A DNA stretch of 64,000 nt from NCBI GenBank assembly GCA_034509925.1, contig CM067527.1:5142501-5206500 (forward strand), written 5' to 3'. Position 1 is the first letter of the stretch. Each line of letters starts with the position of its first letter. The stretch comes from Hirudinaria manillensis. Taxonomy: Eukaryota; Annelida; Clitellata; Hirudinida; Hirudinidae. The position numbers and the translations under genes are program-made. A model generated the notes under the pieces. The model had not been told where the DNA came from and ran no database searches. It saw nothing but the letters and a program-made list of their open reading frames with translations. Positions 1 through 15,000 of this stretch are shown piece by piece.

Positions 1-3000
1 CTACAGCTCCTGTTCCGGAAGTAACAACTGTTGTCGAGGTGAATCTCAATATATGCGAGTATCTTTCGAATCATGCTTAATTCATAATTGTTCCGTCAGG
101 TCTCGACTGCCGAAGCTACGACGGAAGCGGCTGAAGTGACGACTACACCGGTCGAGGAAGTTGTCGTAACCGAACCTCCCGTGGCGGTCGAGGTTACAAC
201 AGAGGTGAATTGTTGATTTTGATCCCATGACGTTTTAGGACGCTAACACATTGTTTCAATGCTGCAGCCGGAAGCAAGCGGAGAAGTGGTGGAAGTCGTC
301 ACCGAGGAAGTGACCACGCCGGTGGTCGAGGTTCCGGTAGAAGTCACGACTCCAGTCGTAAAGGTAACTCCAGTGGTGACCAAAGAAGAAGAAGAAGTCG
401 AGACTACAGCTCCTGTTCCGGAAGTAACAACTGTTGTCGAGGTGAATCTCAATATATGCGAGTATCTTTCGAATCATGCTTAATTCATAATTGTTCCGTC
501 AGGTCTCGACTGCCGAAGCTACGACGGAAGCGGCTGAAGTGACGACTACACCGGTCGAGGAAGTTGTCGTAACCGAACCTCCCGTGGCGGTCGAGGTTAC
601 AACAGAGGTGAATTGTTGATTTTGATCCCATGACGTTTTAGGACGCTAACACATTGTTTCAATGCTGCAGCCGGAAGCAAGCGGAGAAGTGGTGGAAGTC
701 GTCACCGAGGAAGTGACCACGCCGGTCGAGGTTCCGGTAGAAGTCACGACTCCAGTCGTAAAGGTAACTCCAGTGGTGACCAAAGAAGAAGAAGAAGTCG
801 AGACTACAGCTCCTGTTCCGGAAGTAACAACTGTTGTCGAGGTGAATCTCAATATATGCGAGTATCTTTCGAATCATGCTTAATCTATAATTGTTCCGTC
901 AGGTCTCGACTGCCGAAGCTACGACGGAAGCGGCTGAAGTGACGACTACACCGGTCGAGGAAGTTGTCGTAACCGAACCTCCCGTGGCGGTCGAGGTTAC
1001 AACAGAGGTGAATTGTTGATTTTGATCCCATGACGTTTTAGGACGCTAACACATTGTTTCAATGCTGCAGCCGGAAGCAAGCGGAGAAGTGGTGGAAGTC
1101 GTCACCGAGGAAGTGACCACGCCGGTCGAGGTTCCGGTAGAAGTCACGACTCCAGTCGTAAAGGTAACTCCAGTGGTGACCAAAGAAGAAGAAGTCGAGA
1201 CTACAGCTCCTGTTCCGGAAGTAACAACTGTTGTCGAGGTGAATCTCAATATATGCGAGTATCTTTCGAATCATGCTTAATCTATAATTGTTCCGTCAGG
1301 TCTCGACTGCCGAAGCTACGACGGAAGCGGCTGAAGTGACGACTACACCGGTCGAGGAAGTTGTCGTAACCGAACCTCCCGTGGCGGTCGAGGTTACAAC
1401 AGAGGTGAATTGTTGATTTTGATCCCATGACGTTTTAGGACGCTAACACATTGTTTCAATGCTGCAGCCGGAAGCAAGCGGAGAAGTGGTGGAAGTCGTC
1501 ACCGAGGAAGTGACCACGCCGGTGGTCGAGGTTCCGGTAGAAGTCACGACTCCAGTCGTAAAGGTAACTCCAGTGGTGACCAAAGAAGAAGAAGAAGTCG
1601 AGACTACAGCTCCTGTTCCGGAAGTAACAACTGTTGTCGAGGTGAATCTCAATATATGCGAGTATCTTTCGAATCATGCTTAATCTATAATTGTTCCGTC
1701 AGGTCTCGACTGCCGAAGCTACGACGGAAGCGGCTGAAGTGACGACTACACCGGTCGAGGAAGTTGTCGTAACCGAACCTCCCGTGGCGGTCGAGGTTAC
1801 AACAGAGGTGAATTGTTGATTTTGATCCCATGACGTTTTAGGACGCTAACACATTGTTTCAATGCTGCAGCCGGAAGCAAGCGGAGAAGTGGTGGAAGTC
1901 GTCACCGAGGAAGTGACCACGCCGGTGGTCGAGGTTCCGGTAGAAGTCACGACTCCAGTCGTAAAGGTAACTCCAGTGGTGACCAAAGAAGAAGAAGAAG
2001 TCGAGACTACAGCTCCTGTTCCGGAAGTAACAACTGTTGTCGAGGTGAATCTCAATATATGCGAGTATCTTTCGAATCATGCTTAATTCATAATTGTTCC
2101 GTCAGGTCTCGACTGCCGAAGCTACGACGGAAGCGGCTGAAGTGACGACTACACCGGTCGAGGAAGTTGTCGTAACCGAACCTCCCGTGGCGGTCGAGGT
2201 TACAACAGAGGTGAATTGTTGATTTTGATCCCATGACGTTTTAGGACGCTAACACATTGTTTCAATGCTGCAGCCGGAAGCAAGCGGAGAAGTGGTGGAA
2301 GTCGTCACCGAGGAAGTGACCACGCCGGTGGTCGAGGTTCCGGTAGAAGTCACGACTCCAGTCGTAAAGGTAACTCCAGTGGTGACCAAAGAAGAAGAAG
2401 AAGTCGAGACTACAGCTCCTGTTCCGGAAGTAACAACTGTTGTCGAGGTGAATCTCAATATATGCGAGTATCTTTCGAATCATGCTTAATTCATAATTGT
2501 TCCGTCAGGTCTCGACTGCCGAAGCTACGACGGAAGCGGCTGAAGTGACGACTACACCGGTCGAGGAAGTTGTCGTAACCGAACCTCCCGTGGCGGTCGA
2601 GGTTACAACAGAGGTGAATTGTTGATTTTGATCCCATGACGTTTTAGGACGCTAACACATTGTTTCAATGCTGCAGCCGGAAGCAAGCGGAGAAGTGGTG
2701 GAAGTCGTCACCGAGGAAGTGACCACGCCGGTGGTCGAGGTTCCGGTAGAAGTCACGACTCCAGTCGTAAAGGTAACTCCAGTGGTGACCAAAGAAGAAG
2801 AAGAAGTCGAGACTACAGCTCCTGTTCCGGAAGTAACAACTGTTGTCGAGGTGAATCTCAATATATGCGAGTATCTTTCGAATCATGCTTAATCTATAAT
2901 TGTTCCGTCAGGTCTCGACTGCCGAAGCTACGACGGAAGCGGCTGAAGTGACGACTACACCGGTCGAGGAAGTTGTCGTAACCGAACCTCCCGTGGCGGT

Positions 3001-6000
3001 CGAGGTTACAACAGAGGTGAATTGTTGATTTTGATCCCATGACGTTTTAGGACGCTAACACATTGTTTCAATGCTGCAGCCGGAAGCAAGCGGAGAAGTG
3101 GTGGAAGTCGTCACCGAGGAAGTGACCACGCCGGTCGAGGTTCCGGTAGAAGTCACGACTCCAGTCGTAAAGGTAACTCCAGTGGTGACCAAAGAAGAAG
3201 AAGTCGAGACTACAGCTCCTGTTCCGGAAGTAACAACTGTTGTCGAGGTGAATCTCAATATATGCGAGTATCTTTCGAATCATGCTTAATCTATAATTGT
3301 TCCGTCAGGTCTCGACTGCCGAAGCTACGACGGAAGCGGCTGAAGTGACGACTACACCGGTCGAGGAAGTTGTCGTAACCGAACCTCCCGTGGCGGTCGA
3401 GGTTACAACAGAGGTGAATTGTTGATTTTGATCCCATGACGTTTTAGGACGCTAACACATTGTTTCAATGCTGCAGCCGGAAGCAAGCGGAGAAGTGGTG
3501 GAAGTCGTCACCGAGGAAGTGACCACGCCGGTCGAGGTTCCGGTAGAAGTCACGACTCCAGTCGTAAAGGTAACTCCAGTGGTGACCAAAGAAGAAGAAG
3601 AAGTCGAGACTACAGCTCCTGTTCCGGAAGTAACAACTGTTGTCGAGGTGAATCTCAATATATGCGAGTATCTTTCGAATCATGCTTAATCTATAATTGT
3701 TCCGTCAGGTCTCGACTGCCGAAGCTACGACGGAAGCGGCTGAAGTGACGACTACACCGGTCGAGGAAGTTGTCGTAACCGAACCTCCCGTGGCGGTCGA
3801 GGTTACAACAGAGGTGAATTGTTGATTTTGATCCCATGACGTTTTAGGACGCTAACACATTGTTTCAATGCTGCAGCCGGAAGCAAGCGGAGAAGTGGTG
3901 GAAGTCGTCACCGAGGAAGTGACCACGCCGGTCGAGGTTCCGGTAGAAGTCACGACTCCAGTCGTAAAGGTAACTCCAGTGGTGACCAAAGAAGAAGAAG
4001 AAGTCGAGACTACAGCTCCTGTTCCGGAAGTAACAACTGTTGTCGAGGTGAATCTCAATATATGCGAGTATCTTTCGAATCATGCTTAATTCATAATTGT
4101 TCCGTCAGGTCTCGACTGCCGAAGCTACGACGGAAGCGGCTGAAGTGACGACTACACCGGTCGAGGAAGTTGTCGTAACCGAACCTCCCGTGGCGGTCGA
4201 GGTTACAACAGAGGTGAATTGTTGATTTTGATCCCATGACGTTTTAGGACGCTAACACATTGTTTCAATGCTGCAGCCGGAAGCAAGCGGAGAAGTGGTG
4301 GAAGTCGTCACCGAGGAAGTGACCACGCCGGTGGTCGAGGTTCCGGTAGAAGTCACGACTCCAGTCGTAAAGGTAACTCCAGTGGTGACCAAAGAAGAAG
4401 AAGAAGTCGAGACTACAGCTCCTGTTCCGGAAGTAACAACTGTTGTCGAGGTGAATCTCAATATATGCGAGTATCTTTCGAATCATGCTTAATCTATAAT
4501 TGTTCCGTCAGGTCTCGACTGCCGAAGCTACGACGGAAGCGGCTGAAGTGACGACTACACCGGTCGAGGAAGTTGTCGTAACCGAACCTCCCGTGGCGGT
4601 CGAGGTTACAACAGAGGTGAATTGTTGATTTTGATCCCATGACGTTTTAGGACGCTAACACATTGTTTCAATGCTGCAGCCGGAAGCAAGCGGAGAAGTG
4701 GTGGAAGTCGTCACCGAGGAAGTGACCACGCCGGTCGAGGTTCCGGTAGAAGTCACGACTCCAGTCGTAAAGGTAACTCCAGTGGTGACCAAAGAAGAAG
4801 AAGTCGAGACTACAGCTCCTGTTCCGGAAGTAACAACTGTTGTCGAGGTGAATCTCAATATATGCGAGTATCTTTCGAATCATGCTTAATCTATAATTGT
4901 TCCGTCAGGTCTCGACTGCCGAAGCTACGACGGAAGCGGCTGAAGTGACGACTACACCGGTCGAGGAAGTTGTCGTAACCGAACCTCCCGTGGCGGTCGA
5001 GGTTACAACAGAGGTGAATTGTTGATTTTGATCCCATGACGTTTTAGGACGCTAACACATTGTTTCAATGCTGCAGCCGGAAGCAAGCGGAGAAGTGGTG
5101 GAAGTCGTCACCGAGGAAGTGACCACGCCGGGTCGAGGTTCCGGTAGAAGTCACGACTCCAGTCGTAAAGGTAACTCCAGTGGTGACCAAAGAAGAAGAA
5201 GAAGTCGAGACTACAGCTCCTGTTCCGGAAGTAACAACTGTTGTCGAGGTGAATCTCAATATATGCGAGTATCTTTCGAATCATGCTTAATTCATAATTG
5301 TTCCGTCAGGTCTCGACTGCCGAAGCTACGACGGAAGCGGCTGAAGTGACGACTACACCGGTCGAGGAAGTTGTCGTAACCGAACCTCCCGTGGCGGTCG
5401 AGGTTACAACAGAGGTGAATTGTTGATTTTGATCCCATGACGTTTTAGGACGCTAACACATTGTTTCAATGCTGCAGCCGGAAGCAAGCGGAGAAGTGGT
5501 GGAAGTCGTCACCGAGGAAGTGACCACGCCGGTGGTCGAGGTTCCGGTAGAAGTCACGACTCCAGTCGTAAAGGTAACTCCAGTGGTGACCAAAGAAGAA
5601 GAAGTCGAGACTACAGCTCCTGTTCCGGAAGTAACAACTGTTGTCGAGGTGAATCTCAATATATGCGAGTATCTTTCGAATCATGCTTAATCTATAATTG
5701 TTCCGTCAGGTCTCGACTGCCGAAGCTACGACGGAAGCGGCTGAAGTGACGACTACACCGGTCGAGGAAGTTGTCGTAACCGAACCTCCCGTGGCGGTCG
5801 AGGTTACAACAGAGGTGAATTGTTGATTTTGATCCCATGACGTTTTAGGACGCTAACACATTGTTTCAATGCTGCAGCCGGAAGCAAGCGGAGAAGTGGT
5901 GGAAGTCGTCACCGAGGAAGTGACAACGCCGGTGGTCGAGGTTCCGGTAGAAGTCACGACTCCAGTCGTAAAGGTAACTCCAGTGGTGACCAAAGAAGAA

Positions 6001-9000
6001 GAAGAAGTCGAGACTACAGCTCCTGTTCCGGAAGTAACAACTGTTGTCGAGGTGAATCTCAATATATGCGAGTATCTTTCGAATCATGCTTAATTCATAA
6101 TTGTTCCGTCAGGTCTCGACTGCCGAAGCTACGACGGAAGCGGCTGAAGTGACGACTACACCGGTCGAGGAAGTTGTCGTAACCGAACCTCCCGTGGCGG
6201 TCGAGGTTACAACAGAGGTGAATTGTTGATTTTGATCCCATGACGTTTTAGGACGCTAACACATTGTTTCAATGCTGCAGCCGGAAGCAAGCGGAGAAGT
6301 GGTGGAAGTCGTCACCGAGGAAGTGACCACGCCGGGTCGAGGTTCCGGTAGAAGTCACGACTCCAGTCGTAAAGGTAACTCCAGTGGTGACCAAAGAAGA
6401 AGAAGTCGAGACTACAGCTCCTGTTCCGGAAGTAACAACTGTTGTCGAGGTGAATCTCAATATATGCGAGTATCTTTCGAATCATGCTTAATCTATAATT
6501 GTTCCGTCAGGTCTCGACTGCCGAAGCTACGACGGAAGCGGCTGAAGTGACGACTACACCGGTCGAGGAAGTTGTCGTAACCGAACCTCCCGTGGCGGTC
6601 GAGGTTACAACAGAGGTGAATTGTTGATTTTGATCCCATGACGTTTTAGGACGCTAACACATTGTTTCAATGCTGCAGCCGGAAGCAAGCGGAGAAGTGG
6701 TGGAAGTCGTCACCGAGGAAGTGACCACGCCGGTCGAGGTTCCGGTAGAAGTCACGACTCCAGTCGTAAAGGTAACTCCAGTGGTGACCAAAGAAGAAGA
6801 AGAAGTCGAGACTACAGCTCCTGTTCCGGAAGTAACAACTGTTGTCGAGGTGAATCTCAATATATGCGAGTATCTTTCGAATCATGCTTAATTCATAATT
6901 GTTCCGTCAGGTCTCGACTGCCGAAGCTACGACGGAAGCGGCTGAAGTGACGACTACACCGGTCGAGGAAGTTGTCGTAACCGAACCTCCCGTGGCGGTC
7001 GAGGTTACAACAGAGGTGAATTGTTGATTTTGATCCCATGACGTTTTAGGACGCTAACACATTGTTTCAATGCTGCAGCCGGAAGCAAGCGGAGAAGTGG
7101 TGGAAGTCGTCACCGAGGAAGTGACCACGCCGGTGGTCGAGGTTCCGGTAGAAGTCACGACTCCAGTCGTAAAGGTAACTCCAGTGGTGACCAAAGAAGA
7201 AGAAGAAGTCGAGACTACAGCTCCTGTTCCGGAAGTAACAACTGTTGTCGAGGTGAATCTCAATATATGCGAGTATCTTTCGAATCATGCTTAATCTATA
7301 ATTGTTCCGTCAGGTCTCGACTGCCGAAGCTACGACGGAAGCGGCTGAAGTGACGACTACACCGGTCGAGGAAGTTGTCGTAACCGAACCTCCCGTGGCG
7401 GTCGAGGTTACAACAGAGGTGAATTGTTGATTTTGATCCCATGACGTTTTAGGACGCTAACACATTGTTTCAATGCTGCAGCCGGAAGCAAGCGGAGAAG
7501 TGGTGGAAGTCGTCACCGAGGAAGTGACCACGCCGGTGGTCGAGGTTCCGGTAGAAGTCACGACTCCAGTCGTAAAGGTAACTCCAGTGGTGACCAAAGA
7601 AGAAGAAGTCGAGACTACAGCTCCTGTTCCGGAAGTAACAACTGTTGTCGAGGTGAATCTCAATATATGCGAGTATCTTTCGAATCATGCTTAATTCATA
7701 ATTGTTCCGTCAGGTCTCGACTGCCGAAGCTACGACGGAAGCGGCTGAAGTGACGACTACACCGGTCGAGGAAGTTGTCGTAACCGAACCTCCCGTGGCG
7801 GTCGAGGTTACAACAGAGGTGAATTGTTGATTTTGATCCCATGACGTTTTAGGACGCTAACACATTGTTTCAATGCTGCAGCCGGAAGCAAGCGGAGAAG
7901 TGGTGGAAGTCGTCACCGAGGAAGTGACCACGCCGGTCGAGGTTCCGGTAGAAGTCACGACTCCAGTCGTAAAGGTAACTCCAGTGGTGACCAAAGAAGA
8001 AGAAGTCGAGACTACAGCTCCTGTTCCGGAAGTAACAACTGTTGTCGAGGTGAATCTCAATATATGCGAGTATCTTTCGAATCATGCTTAATCTATAATT
8101 GTTCCGTCAGGTCTCGACTGCCGAAGCTACGACGGAAGCGGCTGAAGTGACGACTACACCGGTCGAGGAAGTTGTCGTAACCGAACCTCCCGTGGCGGTC
8201 GAGGTTACAACAGAGGTGAATTGTTGATTTTGATCCCATGACGTTTTAGGACGCTAACACATTGTTTCAATGCTGCAGCCGGAAGCAAGCGGAGAAGTGG
8301 TGGAAGTCGTCACCGAGGAAGTGACCACGCCGGTGGTCGAGGTTCCGGTAGAAGTCACGACTCCAGTCGTAAAGGTAACTCCAGTGGTGACCAAAGAAGA
8401 AGAAGAAGTCGAGACTACAGCTCCTGTTCCGGAAGTAACAACTGTTGTCGAGGTGAATCTCAATATATGCGAGTATCTTTCGAATCATGCTTAATCTATA
8501 ATTGTTCCGTCAGGTCTCGACTGCCGAAGCTACGACGGAAGCGGCTGAAGTGACGACTACACCGGTCGAGGAAGTTGTCGTAACCGAACCTCCCGTGGCG
8601 GTCGAGGTTACAACAGAGGTGAATTGTTGATTTTGATCCCATGACGTTTTAGGACGCTAACACATTGTTTCAATGCTGCAGCCGGAAGCAAGCGGAGAAG
8701 TGGTGGAAGTCGTCACCGAGGAAGTGACCACGCCGGTGGTCGAGGTTCCGGTAGAAGTCACGACTCCAGTCGTAAAGGTAACTCCAGTGGTGACCAAAGA
8801 AGAAGAAGAAGTCGAGACTACAGCTCCTGTTCCGGAAGTAACAACTGTTGTCGAGGTGAATCTCAATATATGCGAGTATCTTTCGAATCATGCTTAATTC
8901 ATAATTGTTCCGTCAGGTCTCGACTGCCGAAGCTACGACGGAAGCGGCTGAAGTGACGACTACACCGGTCGAGGAAGTTGTCGTAACCGAACCTCCCGTG

Positions 9001-12000
9001 GCGGTCGAGGTTACAACAGAGGTGAATTGTTGATTTTGATCCCATGACGTTTTAGGACGCTAACACATTGTTTCAATGCTGCAGCCGGAAGCAAGCGGAG
9101 AAGTGGTGGAAGTCGTCACCGAGGAAGTGACCACGCCGGTGGTCGAGGTTCCGGTAGAAGTCACGACTCCAGTCGTAAAGGTAACTCCAGTGGTGACCAA
9201 AGAAGAAGAAGAAGTCGAGACTACAGCTCCTGTTCCGGAAGTAACAACTGTTGTCGAGGTGAATCTCAATATATGCGAGTATCTTTCGAATCATGCTTAA
9301 TTCATAATTGTTCCGTCAGGTCTCGACTGCCGAAGCTACGACGGAAGCGGCTGAAGTGACGACTACACCGGTCGAGGAAGTTGTCGTAACCGAACCTCCC
9401 GTGGCGGTCGAGGTTACAACAGAGGTGAATTGTTGATTTTGATCCCATGACGTTTTAGGACGCTAACACATTGTTTCAATGCTGCAGCCGGAAGCAAGCG
9501 GAGAAGTGGTGGAAGTCGTCACCGAGGAAGTGACCACGCCGGGTCGAGGTTCCGGTAGAAGTCACGACTCCAGTCGTAAAGGTAACTCCAGTGGTGACCA
9601 AAGAAGAAGAAGAAGTCGAGACTACAGCTCCTGTTCCGGAAGTAACAACTGTTGTCGAGGTGAATCTCAATATATGCGAGTATCTTTCGAATCATGCTTA
9701 ATTCATAATTGTTCCGTCAGGTCTCGACTGCCGAAGCTACGACGGAAGCGGCTGAAGTGACGACTACACCGGTCGAGGAAGTTGTCGTAACCGAACCTCC
9801 CGTGGCGGTCGAGGTTACAACAGAGGTGAATTGTTGATTTTGATCCCATGACGTTTTAGGACGCTAACACATTGTTTCAATGCTGCAGCCGGAAGCAAGC
9901 GGAGAAGTGGTGGAAGTCGTCACCGAGGAAGTGACCACGCCGGTCGAGGTTCCGGTAGAAGTCACGACTCCAGTCGTAAAGGTAACTCCAGTGGTGACCA
10001 AAGAAGAAGAAGAAGTCGAGACTACAGCTCCTGTTCCGGAAGTAACAACTGTTGTCGAGGTGAATCTCAATATATGCGAGTATCTTTCGAATCATGCTTA
10101 ATCTATAATTGTTCCGTCAGGTCTCGACTGCCGAAGCTACGACGGAAGCGGCTGAAGTGACGACTACACCGGTCGAGGAAGTTGTCGTAACCGAACCTCC
10201 CGTGGCGGTCGAGGTTACAACAGAGGTGAATTGTTGATTTTGATCCCATGACGTTTTAGGACGCTAACACATTGTTTCAATGCTGCAGCCGGAAGCAAGC
10301 GGAGAAGTGGTGGAAGTCGTCACCGAGGAAGTGACCACGCCGGTCGAGGTTCCGGTAGAAGTCACGACTCCAGTCGTAAAGGTAACTCCAGTGGTGACCA
10401 AAGAAGAAGAAGTCGAGACTACAGCTCCTGTTCCGGAAGTAACAACAGTTGTCGAGGTGAATCTCAATATATGCGAGTATCTTTCGAATCATGCTTAATC
10501 TATAATTGTTCCGTCAGGTCTCGACTGCCGAAGCTACGACGGAAGCGGCTGAAGTGACGACTACACCGGTCGAGGAAGTTGTCGTAACCGAACCTCCCGT
10601 GGCGGTCGAGGTTACAACAGAGGTGAATTGTTGATTTTGATCCCATGACGTTTTAGGACGCTAACACATTGTTTCAATGCTGCAGCCGGAAGCAAGCGGA
10701 GAAGTGGTGGAAGTCGTCACCGAGGAAGTGACCACGCCGGTGGTCGAGGTTCCGGTAGAAGTCACGACTCCAGTCGTAAAGGTAACTCCAGTGGTGACCA
10801 AAGAAGAAGAAGAAGTCGAGACTACAGCTCCTGTTCCGGAAGTAACAACTGTTGTCGAGGTGAATCTCAATATATGCGAGTATCTTTCGAATCATGCTTA
10901 ATTCATAATTGTTCCGTCAGGTCTCGACTGCCGAAGCTACGACGGAAGCGGCTGAAGTGACGACTACACCGGTCGAGGAAGTTGTCGTAACCGAACCTCC
11001 CGTGGCGGTCGAGGTTACAACAGAGGTGAATTGTTGATTTTGATCCCATGACGTTTTAGGACGCTAACACATTGTTTCAATGCTGCAGCCGGAAGCAAGC
11101 GGAGAAGTGGTGGAAGTCGTCACCGAGGAAGTGACCACGCCGGTCGAGGTTCCGGTAGAAGTCACGACTCCAGTCGTAAAGGTAACTCCAGTGGTGACCA
11201 AAGAAGAAGAAGAAGTCGAGACTACAGCTCCTGTTCCGGAAGTAACAACTGTTGTCGAGGTGAATCTCAATATATGCGAGTATCTTTCGAATCATGCTTA
11301 ATTCATAATTGTTCCGTCAGGTCTCGACTGCCGAAGCTACGACGGAAGCGGCTGAAGTGACGACTACACCGGTCGAGGAAGTTGTCGTAACCGAACCTCC
11401 CGTGGCGGTCGAGGTTACAACAGAGGTGAATTGTTGATTTTGATCCCATGACGTTTTAGGACGCTAACACATTGTTTCAATGCTGCAGCCGGAAGCAAGC
11501 GGAGAAGTGGTGGAAGTCGTCACCGAGGAAGTGACCACGCCGGTGGTCGAGGTTCCGGTAGAAGTCACGACTCCAGTCGTAAAGGTAACTCCAGTGGTGA
11601 CCAAAGAAGAAGAAGAAGTCGAGACTACAGCTCCTGTTCCGGAAGTAACAACTGTTGTCGAGGTGAATCTCAATATATGCGAGTATCTTTCGAATCATGC
11701 TTAATCTATAATTGTTCCGTCAGGTCTCGACTGCCGAAGCTACGACGGAAGCGGCTGAAGTGACGACTACACCGGTCGAGGAAGTTGTCGTAACCGAACC
11801 TCCCGTGGCGGTCGAGGTTACAACAGAGGTGAATTGTTGATTTTGATCCCATGACGTTTTAGGACGCTAACACATTGTTTCAATGCTGCAGCCGGAAGCA
11901 AGCGGAGAAGTGGTGGAAGTCGTCACCGAGGAAGTGACCACGCCGGTCGAGGTTCCGGTAGAAGTCACGACTCCAGTCGTAAAGGTAACTCCAGTGGTGA

Positions 12001-15000
12001 CCAAAGAAGAAGAAGTCGAGACTACAGCTCCTGTTCCGGAAGTAACAACTGTTGTCGAGGTGAATCTCAATATATGCGAGTATCTTTCGAATCATGCTTA
12101 ATCTATAATTGTTCCGTCAGGTCTCGACTGCCGAAGCTACGACGGAAGCGGCTGAAGTGACGACTACACCGGTCGAGGAAGTTGTCGTAACCGAACCTCC
12201 CGTGGCGGTCGAGGTTACAACAGAGGTGAATTGTTGATTTTGATCCCATGACGTTTTAGGACGCTAACACATTGTTTCAATGCTGCAGCCGGAAGCAAGC
12301 GGAGAAGTGGTGGAAGTCGTCACCGAGGAAGTGACCACGCCGGTGGTCGAGGTTCCGGTAGAAGTCACGACTCCAGTCGTAAAGGTAACTCCAGTGGTGA
12401 CCAAAGAAGAAGAAGTCGAGACTACAGCTCCTGTTCCGGAAGTAACAACTGTTGTCGAGGTGAATCTCAATATATGCGAGTATCTTTCGAATCATGCTTA
12501 ATCTATAATTGTTCCGTCAGGTCTCGACTGCCGAAGCTACGACGGAAGCGGCTGAAGTGACGACTACACCGGTCGAGGAAGTTGTCGTAACCGAACCTCC
12601 CGTGGCGGTCGAGGTTACAACAGAGGTGAATTGTTGATTTTGATCCCATGACGTTTTAGGACGCTAACACATTGTTTCAATGCTGCAGCCGGAAGCAAGC
12701 GGAGAAGTGGTGGAAGTCGTCACCGAGGAAGTGACCACGCCGGTGGTCGAGGTTCCGGTAGAAGTCACGACTCCAGTCGTAAAGGTAACTCCAGTGGTGA
12801 CCAAAGAAGAAGAAGAAGTCGAGACTACAGCTCCTGTTCCGGAAGTAACAACTGTTGTCGAGGTGAATCTCAATATATGCGAGTATCTTTCGAATCATGC
12901 TTAATTCATAATTGTTCCGTCAGGTCTCGACTGCCGAAGCTACGACGGAAGCGGCTGAAGTGACGACTACACCGGTCGAGGAAGTTGTCGTAACCGAACC
13001 TCCCGTGGCGGTCGAGGTTACAACAGAGGTGAATTGTTGATTTTGATCCCATGACGTTTTAGGACGCTAACACATTGTTTCAATGCTGCAGCCGGAAGCA
13101 AGCGGAGAAGTGGTGGAAGTCGTCACCGAGGAAGTGACCACGCCGGTGGTCGAGGTTCCGGTAGAAGTCACGACTCCAGTCGTAAAGGTAACTCCAGTGG
13201 TGACCAAAGAAGAAGAAGAAGTCGAGACTACAGCTCCTGTTCCGGAAGTAACAACTGTTGTCGAGGTGAATCTCAATATATGCGAGTATCTTTCGAATCA
13301 TGCTTAATTCATAATTGTTCCGTCAGGTCTCGACTGCCGAAGCTACGACGGAAGCGGCTGAAGTGACGACTACACCGGTCGAGGAAGTTGTCGTAACCGA
13401 ACCTCCCGTGGCGGTCGAGGTTACAACAGAGGTGAATTGTTGATTTTGATCCCATGACGTTTTAGGACGCTAACACATTGTTTCAATGCTGCAGCCGGAA
13501 GCAAGCGGAGAAGTGGTGGAAGTCGTCACCGAGGAAGTGACCACGCCGGTGGTCGAGGTTCCGGTAGAAGTCACGACTCCAGTCGTAAAGGTAACTCCAG
13601 TGGTGACCAAAGAAGAAGAAGAAGTCGAGACTACAGCTCCTGTTCCGGAAGTAACAACTGTTGTCGAGGTGAATCTCAATATATGCGAGTATCTTTCGAA
13701 TCATGCTTAATTCATAATTGTTCCGTCAGGTCTCGACTGCCGAAGCTACGACGGAAGCGGCTGAAGTGACGACTACACCGGTCGAGGAAGTTGTCGTAAC
13801 CGAACCTCCCGTGGCGGTCGAGGTTACAACAGAGGTGAATTGTTGATTTTGATCCCATGACGTTTTAGGACGCTAACACATTGTTTCAATGCTGCAGCCG
13901 GAAGCAAGCGGAGAAGTGGTGGAAGTCGTCACCGAGGAAGTGACCACGCCGGTGGTCGAGGTTCCGGTAGAAGTCACGACTCCAGTCGTAAAGGTAACTC
14001 CAGTGGTGACCAAAGAAGAAGAAGAAGTCGAGACTACAGCTCCTGTTCCGGAAGTAACAACTGTTGTCGAGGTGAATCTCAATATATGCGAGTATCTTTC
14101 GAATCATGCTTAATCTATAATTGTTCCGTCAGGTCTCGACTGCCGAAGCTACGACGGAAGCGGCTGAAGTGACGACTACACCGGTCGAGGAAGTTGTCGT
14201 AACCGAACCTCCCGTGGCGGTCGAGGTTACAACAGAGGTGAATTGTTGATTTTGATCCCATGACGTTTTAGGACGCTAACACATTGTTTCAATGCTGCAG
14301 CCGGAAGCAAGCGGAGAAGTGGTGGAAGTCGTCACCGAGGAAGTGACCACGCCGGGTCGAGGTTCCGGTAGAAGTCACGACTCCAGTCGTAAAGGTAACT
14401 CCAGTGGTGACCAAAGAAGAAGAAGAAGTCGAGACTACAGCTCCTGTTCCGGAAGTAACAACTGTTGTCGAGGTGAATCTCAATATATGCGAGTATCTTT
14501 CGAATCATGCTTAATCTATAATTGTTCCGTCAGGTCTCGACTGCCGAAGCTACGACGGAAGCGGCTGAAGTGACGACTACACCGGTCGAGGAAGTTGTCG
14601 TAACCGAACCTCCCGTGGCGGTCGAGGTTACAACAGAGGTGAATTGTTGATTTTGATCCCATGACGTTTTAGGACGCTAACACATTGTTTCAATGCTGCA
14701 GCCGGAAGCAAGCGGAGAAGTGGTGGAAGTCGTCACCGAGGAAGTGACCACGCCGGTCGAGGTTCCGGTAGAAGTCACGACTCCAGTCGTAAAGGTAACT
14801 CCAGTGGTGACCAAAGAAGAAGAAGTCGAGACTACAGCTCCTGTTCCGGAAGTAACAACTGTTGTCGAGGTGAATCTCAATATATGCGAGTATCTTTCGA
14901 ATCATGCTTAATCTATAATTGTTCCGTCAGGTCTCGACTGCCGAAGCTACGACGGAAGCGGCTGAAGTGACGACTACACCGGTCGAGGAAGTTGTCGTAA

